Numbered from the stretch's first letter, positions 42,131-51,272 are shown. The stretch is DNA of 64,000 nt from Clostridia bacterium (GCA_017438845.1 JAFRUO010000009.1:1-64000); one strand, 5' to 3'. The notes: generated from the sequence alone by a model not told the origin. Numbers and translations are program-made.

Positions 42131-43792
42131 TTGACTGACAGAGAAAAGCTTGCCGAGCTGTTGTTCGGCAATATAGATAAAACTCCCGAATACTACGAAA
42201 GCCTTTACCCGCAAAGGGAACTTAAAGAGGGTGCAAGGGTGACAAGGTTTGCACCGAGCCCCACGGGCTTTTTGCATTTCGGAAACCTTTTTACCTGCCT
42301 TGTTTCTTACAGGACCGCAAAGTCAACCGACGGAGTTTTCTTCGTGCGCGTTGAGGATACCGACCAAAAAAGGAAGGTTGAAGGCGCTATTGAGGTTATG
42401 CTCAAGGGGCTTTCGCTTTACGGAATTGTACCCGACGAGGGCGTTGTAGCCGAGGGCGAAGAAAAGGGCGATTACGCTCCGTACTATCAGAGCGCAAGGA
42501 AGGAAATATATCAAAGCTACGCCAAAAGGCTTGTAACCGAGGGGCTGGCTTATCCCTGCTTTATGACCGAGGAGGAGCTTGAAAATGTCAGAGCCTCTCA
42601 GGAAAACGAAAGTGTCAAAGGCATTTGGGGCAGCTATGCCAAATATCGCGATATAGACTTTGAAGAGGCAAAAAGAAGAATTGAAAACGGCGAGCAGTGG
42701 ACGCTCAGGCTCAGAAGCCCCGGCACGCCCGAGGGGAAATGCTTCTTTGACGATATGATAAAGGGCAAAATCGAAATGCCCGAAAACATGCAGGATGTTG
42801 TACTGCTCAAATCCGACGGCATCCCGACCTATCATTTTGCACACGCAATCGATGACCACCTTATGAGGACGACGCACGTTGTCAGGGGCGACGAGTGGAT
42901 AGCCTCTGCACCGATTCATCTTCAGCTTTTCAAGGTGTTAGGCTTCAAGGCCCCGAAATATGCTCACGTTGCTCCGATTATGAAGGAGGAAAACGGCGGC
43001 AAGCGTAAGCTCTCAAAGCGCAAGGACCCCGAAATGGCGGTTACATATTACGACGAACAGGGCTTTCCGAGAGAAACGGTTATCGAATATATGATGACAC
43101 TTGCCAACTCGAATTTTGAGGACTGGCGCAGAACCAACGAAAGCGAACCGGTTGAAAAATTCCCGTTCAATCTTAAAAAGATGAGCGTGTCGGGTGCGCT
43201 TTTCGATATGGTTAAGCTCACCGATGTCAGCAAGAACGTGATTTCCAAAATGCCTGCGGAGAAGGTATTCCGGCTTTCATACGGCTGGGCAAAGGAGTAC
43301 TGCCCGAAGCTTGCAGAGCTTTACGAACAGGACACCGACAGGGCAACGGCAATTCTCAACATAGACAGGGAAAACAAAAAGCCCCGTAAGGATATTGCAA
43401 AGTGGAGCGATATTCCCGACTACATAAGTTATATGTATGGCGAAAGCTTTACGCCCTGCTATGAGCTTACGGGCAACGCCACGCCTGCGCTTGCGGTTAA
43501 GGTGCTCGAAAAATACATTGATACGGTAAACCTTGATGACGACAAGGATGCTTGGTTTGCAAGAATCAAGGAGCTTTGCCCGCAGGTGGGATGTACTCCC
43601 AACGTAAAGGAATACAAGGCGACACCCGAGGCGTTCGAGGGGCATGTAGGCGATGTTTCCACTATAATAAGAGTTGCGCTTACGGGCAGGACCAACACCC
43701 CCGACCTTTATTCGATTACGGCGCTCCTCGGCGAGGAAACGGTAAAACAAAGACTCGGTAGTGCTCTTCGGCATTACAAGGAGGAAATATAA
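42131..43792 (+). CDS. gltX: Glutamyl-tRNA synthetase
   Basis: A 553-residue class I aminoacyl-tRNA synthetase. The ATP-binding region RFAPSPTGFLHFGNL has HFGN in place of HIGH; VRVEDTDQKR follows, and the KMSKS-equivalent is KRKLSKRKDPEM. The tail is the bacterial alpha-helical anticodon-binding type. TTG start at 42131 after AAGAGGTG; the first codons of the longer frame overlap the terminator region. The stop overlaps the glnS ATG, so both are co-translated. Confidence 0.94.
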   Translation: MTDREKLAELLFGNIDKTPEYYESLYPQRELKEGARVTRFAPSPTGFLHFGNLFTCLVSYRTAKSTDGVFFVRVEDTDQKRKVEGAIEVMLKGLSLYGIVPDEGVVAEGEEKGDYAPYYQSARKEIYQSYAKRLVTEGLAYPCFMTEEELENVRASQENESVKGIWGSYAKYRDIDFEEAKRRIENGEQWTLRLRSPGTPEGKCFFDDMIKGKIEMPENMQDVVLLKSDGIPTYHFAHAIDDHLMRTTHVVRGDEWIASAPIHLQLFKVLGFKAPKYAHVAPIMKEENGGKRKLSKRKDPEMAVTYYDEQGFPRETVIEYMMTLANSNFEDWRRTNESEPVEKFPFNLKKMSVSGALFDMVKLTDVSKNVISKMPAEKVFRLSYGWAKEYCPKLAELYEQDTDRATAILNIDRENKKPRKDIAKWSDIPDYISYMYGESFTPCYELTGNATPALAVKVLEKYIDTVNLDDDKDAWFARIKELCPQVGCTPNVKEYKATPEAFEGHVGDVSTIIRVALTGRTNTPDLYSITALLGEETVKQRLGSALRHYKEEI

Positions 43793-45468
43793 TGGCAACA
43801 GAAGAAATCAGAAATGAAGAAGTTGTGACTTCCAATTTTATTCACGACTTTATTGACGCAGACCTTGAGGCGGGCGTTTACAGCAAGGTACAGACGCGTT
43901 TTCCGCCCGAGCCAAACGGCTATCTGCATATAGGCCACGCAAAGGCTATCTGCATTGACTTCGGCACAGCCGAAAAATACAACGGAGTGTGCAATTTAAG
44001 ACTTGACGACACCAATCCTCAAAAGGAGGATGTCGAGTACATTGACGCAATAAAGCAGGACATCGAATGGCTCGGCTTCAAGTGGGACAAATGCCTTTTT
44101 GCATCGAGCTATTTTGACTTCATCTACGAGTGTGCAGTGAAGCTTATTAACAAGGGACTTGCATATGTGGACGACCTGACTGCCGATGAAATCAGAGAGT
44201 ACAGAGGTACACTTACCGAGCCCGGAAAAAACAGCCCTTACAGGGACAGAACTCCCGAGGAAAATGCAGAGCTCTTCAAGAGGATGACCGACGGAGAATT
44301 CGGCAACGGCGAAAAGGTGCTCAGAGCTAAGATTGATATGGCTTCTCCGAATATGAATATGAGAGATCCCGTTATCTACAGAATTGCTCATATTGAGCAC
44401 CATCAGACGGGCGACAAGTGGTGCGTGTATCCGATGTACGACTTTGCTCATCCGCTTTCGGACGCAAGAGAGGGAGTTACACATTCGCTTTGCTCGCTTG
44501 AGTTTGAAAACCACAGACCGCTTTATGACTGGGTGCTTAAGGCGTGTGAAATCGAAACTCCGCCGAGGCAGATTGAGTTTTCAAGGCTTAACTTAAACTA
44601 CTGTCTCACCAGCAAGAGAAAATGCCTTGCGCTTGTAAACGAGGGAATTGTCGACGGCTGGAACGACCCGAGAATGACCACGCTCAGCGGTATGAGAAGA
44701 AGGGGCTACCCTGCAAAGGCAATCAGGGACTTCTGCGAAAAAATCGGCGTTTCAAAGGCGTATTCCGTAGTCGATATGGGTCTGCTTGAGTCCTGCGTAA
44801 GGGATGTGCTCAATGCCGAGGCTCCGAGGGCTATGGCTGTGCTTGATCCGATTGAGCTGGTTGTTGAAAATTATCCCGAGGATTTGACCGAAACGCTCAG
44901 CGTTGATATTCACCCCGACCATCCCGAATGGGGAAGCAGAGAGGTTACCTTCTCAAAGCATTTATATATTGAAAGAGAAGACTTTATGGCTGAGCCCGTA
45001 AAGAAATATTTCAGGATGTTCCCCGGCAACGAGGTAAGACTTAAAAGCGCATACTTCGTCAAATGCACCGACTTTGAAACCGACGCCGAGGGAAACGTTA
45101 CCAGGGTTTACTGCACATACGACCCCGCTTCAAAGGGAGGAAACTCTCCCGACGGCAGAAAGGTCAAAGGCACAATTCACTGGGTAAGTGCGGCCGACTG
45201 CTTCAAGGCAACGGTCAGAATGTATGACAGGCTTTTCAATGTGCCTAACCCCTCTGACGAAAGCGGCGGAAGCTTTAAAGACAATTTAAACCCGGATTCT
45301 CTCAAGGTGCTTGAGGGCTGCCTTATCGAAGGCGGGCTCAGGGACACCAAGCCCGGCGACAAATACCAGTTTATGCGTAAGGGTTATTTCTGCACGGATG
45401 AGGATTCAACCGCGGAAAACATTATATTTAATCTTACCGTTGCCCTGAACTCTTCCTGGGGCAAGTAA
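43792..45468 (+). CDS. glnS: Glutaminyl-tRNA synthetase
   Basis: A 558-residue class I synthetase charging tRNA-Gln directly. PPEPNGYLHIGHAKAI carries HIGH near 40-55, LRLDDTNPQKEDVEYI is the GlnRS-specific block, and the second motif LTSKRKCLAL is near 265. The C-terminal beta-barrel anticodon domain is complete (FYDPASKGGN-like region, GTIHWVSA). Its coupling with gltX suggests that this organism makes Gln-tRNA directly, though the GatCAB route may also exist elsewhere. Confidence 0.96.
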   Translation: MATEEIRNEEVVTSNFIHDFIDADLEAGVYSKVQTRFPPEPNGYLHIGHAKAICIDFGTAEKYNGVCNLRLDDTNPQKEDVEYIDAIKQDIEWLGFKWDKCLFASSYFDFIYECAVKLINKGLAYVDDLTADEIREYRGTLTEPGKNSPYRDRTPEENAELFKRMTDGEFGNGEKVLRAKIDMASPNMNMRDPVIYRIAHIEHHQTGDKWCVYPMYDFAHPLSDAREGVTHSLCSLEFENHRPLYDWVLKACEIETPPRQIEFSRLNLNYCLTSKRKCLALVNEGIVDGWNDPRMTTLSGMRRRGYPAKAIRDFCEKIGVSKAYSVVDMGLLESCVRDVLNAEAPRAMAVLDPIELVVENYPEDLTETLSVDIHPDHPEWGSREVTFSKHLYIEREDFMAEPVKKYFRMFPGNEVRLKSAYFVKCTDFETDAEGNVTRVYCTYDPASKGGNSPDGRKVKGTIHWVSAADCFKATVRMYDRLFNVPNPSDESGGSFKDNLNPDSLKVLEGCLIEGGLRDTKPGDKYQFMRKGYFCTDEDSTAENIIFNLTVALNSSWGK

Positions 45469-45480
45469 AGGAGTGAAGTT

Positions 45481-46200
45481 ATGAGTACCGAAACCAAAGA
45501 AAAAAGCACAGTAAAGAAGAAAAAGGAAAAGAAAAAGAAGGAAAAAAGACCCGTAACGAAATTTGACGTGTTCAGCAGAATTATCACCTGCCTTGCGGCG
45601 CTGGCAATTCCGGTGGTAGCCTATTTTACGAATATTATTTATTATGTTGTCGAGTCTCCCGTGTTTGCGCTTTATGCAAAGCTTAAGGGCGACACCACGG
45701 ACGACGGTTCAACTTACGGACTACTGGGAATACACAAATTTGTAAAGGACTACCTTCCCTTAATCAGAAACCTTGCTCCCGAAAAGGTTGACTGGCCTCA
45801 GCTTTGGGACTCGCTTGCGCTTGTAAGAACAGGACTTATTTTAACGTCAATATTCTTTGCGCTTGCCATTGTTACCGGCATTGTTGTTTTCTTCATTTCC
45901 GCGTTTTCAAATTCAAACAAGGCTCCGATGATTACCGCTCTGATAGGCTTCCTGTTTACTCTCGGAATGTATTTCTCCTTCAGGGGCATTGCGCTTCCCA
46001 TTGTAAACGGAGCTATCAGTATGTCCGACTTCTTTGAGTCGTCGATAATCGCTTCGCTTCTGCCGTTCCTGGCTTCGTTCTCCGAGCTTAAGCTCGGCAC
46101 TGCATGGACCCTGATGACGGTGCTGTTTTTAGGCATTTTCATCTGGCACGGCGCACTTTTGCTTATCGGCTCGGACAACGGAAAAGAGAAAAGCAAATAA
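45481..46200 (+). CDS. Multi-pass membrane protein, unknown function
   Basis: A 239-residue protein. The first 24 residues are lysine/glutamate rich (STVKKKKEKKKKEKRP), followed by hydrophobic segments at about 32-56, 118-144, 150-172 and 210-232. No conserved motif is recognised. The basic N-terminal tail resembles that of the 487-residue anchored protein at 32 kb. It follows glnS by 12 bases, so it is probably in the same transcript. Confidence 0.68.
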   Translation: MSTETKEKSTVKKKKEKKKKEKRPVTKFDVFSRIITCLAALAIPVVAYFTNIIYYVVESPVFALYAKLKGDTTDDGSTYGLLGIHKFVKDYLPLIRNLAPEKVDWPQLWDSLALVRTGLILTSIFFALAIVTGIVVFFISAFSNSNKAPMITALIGFLFTLGMYFSFRGIALPIVNGAISMSDFFESSIIASLLPFLASFSELKLGTAWTLMTVLFLGIFIWHGALLLIGSDNGKEKSK

Positions 46201-46207
46201 TTAACAG

Positions 46208-46234
46208 AGGACCGCTTTCGGCGGTCCTTTTTTT
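46208..46234 (+). terminator. Terminator after the gltX-glnS operon
   Basis: AGGACCGC pairs with GCGGTCCT around TTTCG, followed by seven Ts. Confidence 0.92.
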
Positions 46235-46295
46235 GCGCCGAAATAAAAATAAAAGTCTATACAAAAGCCAAAAATAATGTTACAATGAATTATCT

Positions 46296-47069
46296 ATGAG
46301 TTTTCATACAAAACGAAGCGGAAGGGCAGATGAGGTTTTGGAGCTTTTTGACATTGCAGGTCTGAAGGTAAAAATGAATTGTAAGGACGGCTTGCTTTAC
46401 GAGAGGAGCAGGGCTTATCTGTCGGACGGACAGGACGAAAAGGAGGACTTTTCGCTTGAGCTTGACGACGACCGTCTTACAAGGCTTAATGACAATGTGC
46501 CTTCTCTTACAAGAGACGAGTGCTACTATGTCTATATGGGTGAGGGCTTCTACAGAAGGCTGCTTGACTTTGACGGGCTTCTGCTTCATTCCTCCTGTAT
46601 CGAAAAGGACGGGGAGGCGTACCTGTTTTCCGCACGAAGCGGAACGGGAAAATCGACGCATACTCATCTGTGGATGCAGACCTTCGGCGACGTCAGGATG
46701 ATAAACGATGACAAGCCTGCCGTAAGGAAAATCGGAGACCGCTTTTATGCCTGCGGCACTCCCTTCAGCGGAAAGAACGATGAAAGCAGCAATGTCTGTG
46801 TGCCGATAAGGGCGATAGTGTTTCTTCAGCGTGCAAAGGAAAACCGCATTGAAAGACTTGACCCTGCGGCGGCGATACCGCTTTTTCTGTCACAGACGAT
46901 AAGGCCGTCCACCGAGGAGTATATGACAAAGGCGCTGTCGCTGCTTGACGGTATTCTGAAAAGCGTTCCCGTTTTTATGCTTTACTGTAATATTTCCGAG
47001 CAGGCGGTACACACGGCATACGACGGAATCAATAAATATCTGAACGAGGTAAAAGAAAATGAAAATTAA
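46296..47069 (+). CDS. HPr kinase-like (HprK-related) protein
   Basis: A 257-residue kinase-fold protein related to HPr kinase and to PEP carboxykinase. Walker A FSARSGTGKSTHTHLWM is near residue 107-123 and an INDDKPAVRK acidic motif follows near 133, then GTPFSGKNDESSN. HprK-like proteins of this length occur in peptide maturation clusters, for example the lasso-peptide tailoring kinase of paeninodin. It begins a four-gene block with PqqD, an S26-like peptidase and an ABC exporter. Its substrate is unknown; a phosphorylating role on a peptide is inferred from that context. Confidence 0.85.
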   Translation: MSFHTKRSGRADEVLELFDIAGLKVKMNCKDGLLYERSRAYLSDGQDEKEDFSLELDDDRLTRLNDNVPSLTRDECYYVYMGEGFYRRLLDFDGLLLHSSCIEKDGEAYLFSARSGTGKSTHTHLWMQTFGDVRMINDDKPAVRKIGDRFYACGTPFSGKNDESSNVCVPIRAIVFLQRAKENRIERLDPAAAIPLFLSQTIRPSTEEYMTKALSLLDGILKSVPVFMLYCNISEQAVHTAYDGINKYLNEVKENEN

Positions 47070-47325
47070 AGACGGATTTATTTTAAGACAGGTAGCCTCC
47101 AGCAATATTGTTGTACCGATAGGTAACGCTCAGGTAAGCTTTAACGGGATTATGACCCTCAACGAGGTCGGTACGCTTGTCTGGAAAAAGCTTGAGGAAG
47201 GCTGCGACAGGCAGGGGCTTATTGATGCGGTTACCGCAGAGTATGACGTTGACGCACAAACCGCAGGAAAAGATATTGATATATATATTGAAAAGCTCAG
47301 GCAGAAGGGCTTGATTGAGGACTGA
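47059..47325 (+). CDS. PqqD-family peptide-binding protein
   Basis: An 88-residue protein with the PqqD/RRE fold: FILRQVASSNIVVPIGNAQVS, FNGIMTLNEVGTLVWKKLEE and a winged-helix end AEYDVDAQTAGKDIDIYIEKL. PqqD-like domains hold the leader of ribosomally made peptides for modifying enzymes. It overlaps the kinase gene by 11 bases and is four bases before the peptidase, so the three are coupled. Confidence 0.9.
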   Translation: MKIKDGFILRQVASSNIVVPIGNAQVSFNGIMTLNEVGTLVWKKLEEGCDRQGLIDAVTAEYDVDAQTAGKDIDIYIEKLRQKGLIED

Positions 47326-47328
47326 AAA

Positions 47329-47775
47329 GTGGAAACCAAAAAAATCTCTTTAAGTCAGCTCGCTCCGCTGATTGTCGAAGAGCTTGAGGCTGACGGAAGC
47401 TTTGAAATCAGCATTAAGGGTACAAGCATGCTGCCCCTGCTTGTTCAGGGCAGAGATACCGTTGTGCTCAAAAAGGCTGACGGTCCGCTTAAAAAATACG
47501 ACCTTCCGCTTTACCGACGTGACGACGGCACCTATGTGCTTCACAGAGTCGTTGCGGTAAAGGACGGGAAATACAATATGTGCGGGGATAATCAGTGGGT
47601 AATTGAAAAGGGCATTGAGCCCTCGCAGGTTATCGGCAAGGTCTGCACCGTAAACAGAAAGGGAAAGGAAATCCGCACCGACAGCTTCGGCTACCGTCTA
47701 TACTGCAGAGTATGGCAGCTGCTTTTCCCGGTAAGAAAATACCTTGTAAAAATAAGAGGAAAACTTTCAAAATGA
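47329..47775 (+). CDS. S26-type signal peptidase-like protein
   Basis: A 148-residue protein with GTSMLPLL (nucleophile S33), YVLHRVVAV (H72) and MCGDNQW (D87). Presence of His in place of the bacterial Lys base recalls the Ser-His type of archaeal and eukaryotic signal peptidases, or the related S24/S26 group in peptide clusters. There is no clear N-terminal membrane anchor; the hydrophobic segment near 130 (YCRVWQLLFPVRKYL) may attach it. GTG start with GAGG upstream. It probably removes a leader from an exported peptide. Confidence 0.82.
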   Translation: METKKISLSQLAPLIVEELEADGSFEISIKGTSMLPLLVQGRDTVVLKKADGPLKKYDLPLYRRDDGTYVLHRVVAVKDGKYNMCGDNQWVIEKGIEPSQVIGKVCTVNRKGKEIRTDSFGYRLYCRVWQLLFPVRKYLVKIRGKLSK

Positions 47776-49448
47776 AGGATTCGACTACGCTCAACTGGAT
47801 AAAGGAAAACTCCAAAAAGGAGCTTCCCGGTATGGTGTTGCTTGCAGTTTGCGACGCCCTTTATTCGGTGTGCTCCGTTTCAATGGCCGTTTTTGCAAAG
47901 CTGATAATTGACTCGGCGGTAAAGCACGACAGAGAAGCGCTGGTAAGAAACTCCGTGCTGTTTCTCGCGGTTACGGTGCTCGTTATCGCGTTAAGGCTTA
48001 TCGGCAAGGCGGTTGAGGTCAGAGTGTCGGGCAGGCTTGAAATCAAATATAAAACCGATCTGTTTTCGAGCATACTTAAAAAGGACTATATGACCGTCGG
48101 TGCCTTCCACAGCGGAGAGCTTATGACAAGGCTTACAAGCGATGTGTCCGTGGTCAGCACCGCAGTCACAACTATAGTGCCGAACATCGTTTCAATACTT
48201 ACAAGACTTGTGTGCGCCTTTGTCGTTTTGTTTTTACTTGACAAATGGTTCGCCTTGCTGCTGCTGGTTGCGGGAATTGCACTGTTTGTGTTTACAAGAA
48301 TTTTCCGTGGCTCAATTAAAAAGCTTCACACTCAGGTTCAGCAGACGGACGGCAAGGTAAGGGCGTTTATGCAGGAGGCGATTGAAAGCCTGCTGGTAAT
48401 CAAAATTTTCGGCGTCGGCAAAAAAATGAGGGAACGCTCGGAAGAGCTACAGAAGGATAACTTTGACGCTAAAATCAGAAAAAACAGATGGTCGATTTTT
48501 GCAAACCTCGGTTTTTCTGCGGCGTTTTCCTTCGGCTATCTTTTCGGACTGGTGTGGAGCGCTGTCAAGCTATATCTCGGCACGATAAGCTTCGGCACGC
48601 TTACGGCGATAATGCAGCTTATAAGTCAGGTGCAGGTCCCGTTCACCTCTCTTTCGGGTATAGTTCCGCAGTATTTTTCAATGCTGGCGTCTGCCGACAG
48701 AATAATTGAAATTGAAAATCTCCCGTCAAGTAAGGCGCTCAACCCGCCCAGGCTCGACACGGGTAAAATCTATGGCGAGCTCGAATGTATACGCTTTGAC
48801 GGGGTCGGCTTCAGCTATGACAGAGATACGGTAATTGAGAACGGCAGCTTTGAAATTGAAAAGAACGATTTCGTTATCATCTCGGGCATATCGGGAATAG
48901 GCAAGAGTACGCTGTTCAAGCTTATGGTAGGAGTGCTCCCCGCAGACGAGGGGAAAATCACAATCTGCTCGGGCGGTAAGGAGTATGCCGTTGACAAGTA
49001 TACAAGACCGCTTTTCGCTTATGTGCCGCAGGGCAATATGCTCTTCAGCGGAACGATAAGGGACAATATTAAATTTGTAAACGACGCCGCAAGCGATGAG
49101 GAAATAATGCAGGCGGCACGGATAAGCTGCGCCGATACATTTATAAAAGAGCTGCCCGACGGACTTGACACGGTGCTGCTTGAAAACGGACACGGACTTT
49201 CCGAGGGACAGGTGCAGAGGCTTGCAATTGCAAGGGCGGTTATTACCGGGGCGCCGATACTGCTGCTTGACGAAGCGACCTCAGCGCTTGACGAGGCGAC
49301 CGAGAAACAGCTTTTATACAATATCAGACAGCTGAAGGATCGCACCTGCGTTCTGATTTCTCACAAAAACGCTGCGTATGACATTTGTAACAAGGAGCTT
49401 AAAATAGAAAACAAAACAATCGTAATGAGAAAAATAAAAAAAGATTAA
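47772..49448 (+). CDS. ABC transporter, fused permease and ATPase
   Basis: A 558-residue half-transporter. The ATG at 47772 overlaps the peptidase stop (ATGA) and gives the best length. The N-terminal membrane domain has six hydrophobic spans (about 20-290). The ATPase has Walker A ISGISGIGKSTLFK near 378, signature LSEGQVQRLAIARA near 480 and Walker B ILLLDEATSALDEAT near 502. It belongs to the MsbA/lipid-peptide exporter group and likely works as a homodimer to export the product of the HprK-PqqD-peptidase set. No peptidase C39 domain is present. Confidence 0.92.
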   Translation: MKDSTTLNWIKENSKKELPGMVLLAVCDALYSVCSVSMAVFAKLIIDSAVKHDREALVRNSVLFLAVTVLVIALRLIGKAVEVRVSGRLEIKYKTDLFSSILKKDYMTVGAFHSGELMTRLTSDVSVVSTAVTTIVPNIVSILTRLVCAFVVLFLLDKWFALLLLVAGIALFVFTRIFRGSIKKLHTQVQQTDGKVRAFMQEAIESLLVIKIFGVGKKMRERSEELQKDNFDAKIRKNRWSIFANLGFSAAFSFGYLFGLVWSAVKLYLGTISFGTLTAIMQLISQVQVPFTSLSGIVPQYFSMLASADRIIEIENLPSSKALNPPRLDTGKIYGELECIRFDGVGFSYDRDTVIENGSFEIEKNDFVIISGISGIGKSTLFKLMVGVLPADEGKITICSGGKEYAVDKYTRPLFAYVPQGNMLFSGTIRDNIKFVNDAASDEEIMQAARISCADTFIKELPDGLDTVLLENGHGLSEGQVQRLAIARAVITGAPILLLDEATSALDEATEKQLLYNIRQLKDRTCVLISHKNAAYDICNKELKIENKTIVMRKIKKD

Positions 49449-49456
49449 ATTTCTTG

Positions 49457-49485
49457 TTGTATATTGAAACAGTTTATGTTAAAAT
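49457..49485 (+). promoter_or_regulatory. Promoter of the BY-kinase gene
   Basis: TTGTAT (49457-49462), 17-base spacer and TAAAAT (49480-49485) lie just after the exporter stop and about 50 bases before the kinase ATG. Confidence 0.72.
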
Positions 49486-49535
49486 GCTATTTGTGATTGT
49501 TTGATTAAATGTATTTCGAGGAAGAGGAGAAAAAC

Positions 49536-51020
49536 ATGAATTACAATTCGGAGACGAAAAAAGAATACGAGGAGGGCCTCAGCTTAGATACCGTTCTCAT
49601 GTATGCAAAAAAAATCCTTGACAAGTGGTTTGCAATTCTGCTTGTTGCGGTTTTGTTTGCGCTTGCAGGCTTCGCGGTTGCGGTCCTTAATTACAGAGAC
49701 CACTACTCGTCGCAGATTATGCTTATTGCGAGCAACAAATCTTCAACTCTTACTGCGGCGGTTCAGTCACAGTCGGATATTAATGCTTCCGTTTCACTTG
49801 CGGAAAGCTTTAAATATGTTTTCACAACAACTCAGCTTTCGTCAAAGGTTGCGGAGACCTGCGGCTACGACATTACTGCCGACGAGGTCAAAAGTCACGT
49901 TACCGTTAAGTCGGTAGACGAAACCTCTATTATTTACCTTATTGTTACTACGGAAAACCCCGATGTTTCTTACAGCATCGCCAAGGCATATGAGGATAAC
50001 TACGCAGAGTACATTGAAAAGGCGTTTCCCAACACGGCGCTGAAGGTTATCGACCCTGCGCTTAAAGCGACAAAGCCCAACGCCGACAGAAGCAAGCTGC
50101 TCTATCCGATGATAGGCTTCCTGCTCGGAGCTCTCATTTCATGCGTATTTATTATTGTTGCCGTTATTTTCAAGGACACTATCAAGAACTCCGACGACGT
50201 TACGAACAAGCTCGGCATGAAGGTTATCGGCGTTATCGGCAGGGTTCAGATGAAATACAAAAAGGGCGAACCCAAGCCTACCGGAATACTTATCACGGAC
50301 AAACGCTCGGGCTTCGGCTTCATAGAGTCGCATAAGCTTATCAGAACCAAGATTGAGCATGCTGCCTCAAACCAGGGCTACAAGGCTATCGTTGTCACCA
50401 GTACAATGGAAAACGAGGGTAAGACCACAAGCGCCACCAATATTGCTATCTCGCTTGCACAGAACGGCAAATCCGTTCTTCTCATAGACGCCGACCTCAG
50501 AAAGCCGTCGGTTGCAAAAACGCTCGGCTTCTCGGCAAACGATGACGAGGGCATTTGCGGAATCGTTTCCGGAAACAAGACCCTCAGAGAATCAATCAAG
50601 TATTCAGAAAAATATCAGCTCTTTGTTCTTGTATCAAACAAGGCTGTTGAAAACTCCACAGAGGTTCTCTCCTCACACAAGATGGAAGAAATTATCGAAG
50701 CCGCCAAGAAGGAGTTTGATTACGTCATTATTGATACCGCACCCTGCGGAATTATTGCCGACGCTTCAATCCTTGCAGCTTATGCGGACACAATCGTGCT
50801 CGTAGTTAAGCAGGACTGCGCTTCTGCCAGAAGAATCAAGAGGGCAATCGACAACTTTGAAAACTCCGGTACCGAGATTATCGGCTGTATCTTCAATAAC
50901 ACCGAGGGCACTATGGCAAAGAGTAAAATCTACGGCAAGAAGTACGGCTACGGTTACGGCTACGGCTATGGTTACGGTTACGGCTACGGCAAGAGCAAGT
51001 CAAAATCAAAAAACAAATAA
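49536..51020 (+). CDS. Polysaccharide co-polymerase/tyrosine kinase fusion (Wzz-CpsD, BY-kinase)
   Basis: A 494-residue protein; ATG chosen for its AGAGGAG site. The N-terminal Wzz domain has membrane helices at about 30-52 and 195-218 enclosing an outer loop. The C-terminal kinase has Walker A' STMENEGKTTSATN near 290, Walker A/B' VLLIDADLRKPS near 315 and B FDYVIIDTAPCG near 390. The tail is a tyrosine cluster, KKYGYGYGYGYGYGYGYGK, the autophosphorylation site of BY-kinases. It controls chain length and export of exopolysaccharide. No glycosyltransferases are near, so it is orphaned from its locus here. Confidence 0.93.
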   Translation: MNYNSETKKEYEEGLSLDTVLMYAKKILDKWFAILLVAVLFALAGFAVAVLNYRDHYSSQIMLIASNKSSTLTAAVQSQSDINASVSLAESFKYVFTTTQLSSKVAETCGYDITADEVKSHVTVKSVDETSIIYLIVTTENPDVSYSIAKAYEDNYAEYIEKAFPNTALKVIDPALKATKPNADRSKLLYPMIGFLLGALISCVFIIVAVIFKDTIKNSDDVTNKLGMKVIGVIGRVQMKYKKGEPKPTGILITDKRSGFGFIESHKLIRTKIEHAASNQGYKAIVVTSTMENEGKTTSATNIAISLAQNGKSVLLIDADLRKPSVAKTLGFSANDDEGICGIVSGNKTLRESIKYSEKYQLFVLVSNKAVENSTEVLSSHKMEEIIEAAKKEFDYVIIDTAPCGIIADASILAAYADTIVLVVKQDCASARRIKRAIDNFENSGTEIIGCIFNNTEGTMAKSKIYGKKYGYGYGYGYGYGYGYGKSKSKSKNK

Positions 51021-51036
51021 ATATCGGTAAATATTT

Positions 51037-51066
51037 GAGCGCCGCTTAAAAGCGGCGCTCTTTTTT
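51037..51066 (+). terminator. Terminator after the BY-kinase gene
   Basis: GAGCGCCGCTT pairs with AAGCGGCGCTC, short AA loop, then six Ts. Confidence 0.93.
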
Positions 51067-51067
51067 G

Positions 51068-51243
51068 TTGACCCGATAACGACAAACCCGAAGCCCTACA
51101 AATTGGGGCTATACTATACAGAAAGAGCAGATATAGTTATTAAATGTCTTAAATAATGGTTATTAAGGACAAAAAAGCCCAAAAAAAACAACAAATTTTT
51201 ACAGCTTTGCCAAAAATTTTTTTGTATAAATTATATTTTTTTA
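51068..51243. other. AT-rich intergenic region before the pilus operon
   Basis: No gene is supported here. The stretch is very AT-rich with A- and T-runs and no clear hairpin of terminator type. It may contain additional upstream promoter elements for the pilus operon. Confidence 0.5.
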
Positions 51244-51272
51244 TTGACTATACGCTCTTTTTATTATAAAAT
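51244..51272 (+). promoter_or_regulatory. Promoter of the type IV pilus operon
   Basis: TTGACT (51244-51249), 17-base spacer and TAAAAT (51267-51272). The predicted leader of about 100 bases has only a weak CCTTTTTT/AAAAGAGG foldback, and I could not recognise a c-di-GMP riboswitch in it. The first gene has TGGAGGG upstream. Confidence 0.75.

Noticed and set aside
46296..49448. Complete lasso-peptide biosynthesis cluster
   Set aside because: There is no asparagine synthetase-like cyclase, no B2 protease and no precursor; only kinase, PqqD, S26-like peptidase and exporter are present.
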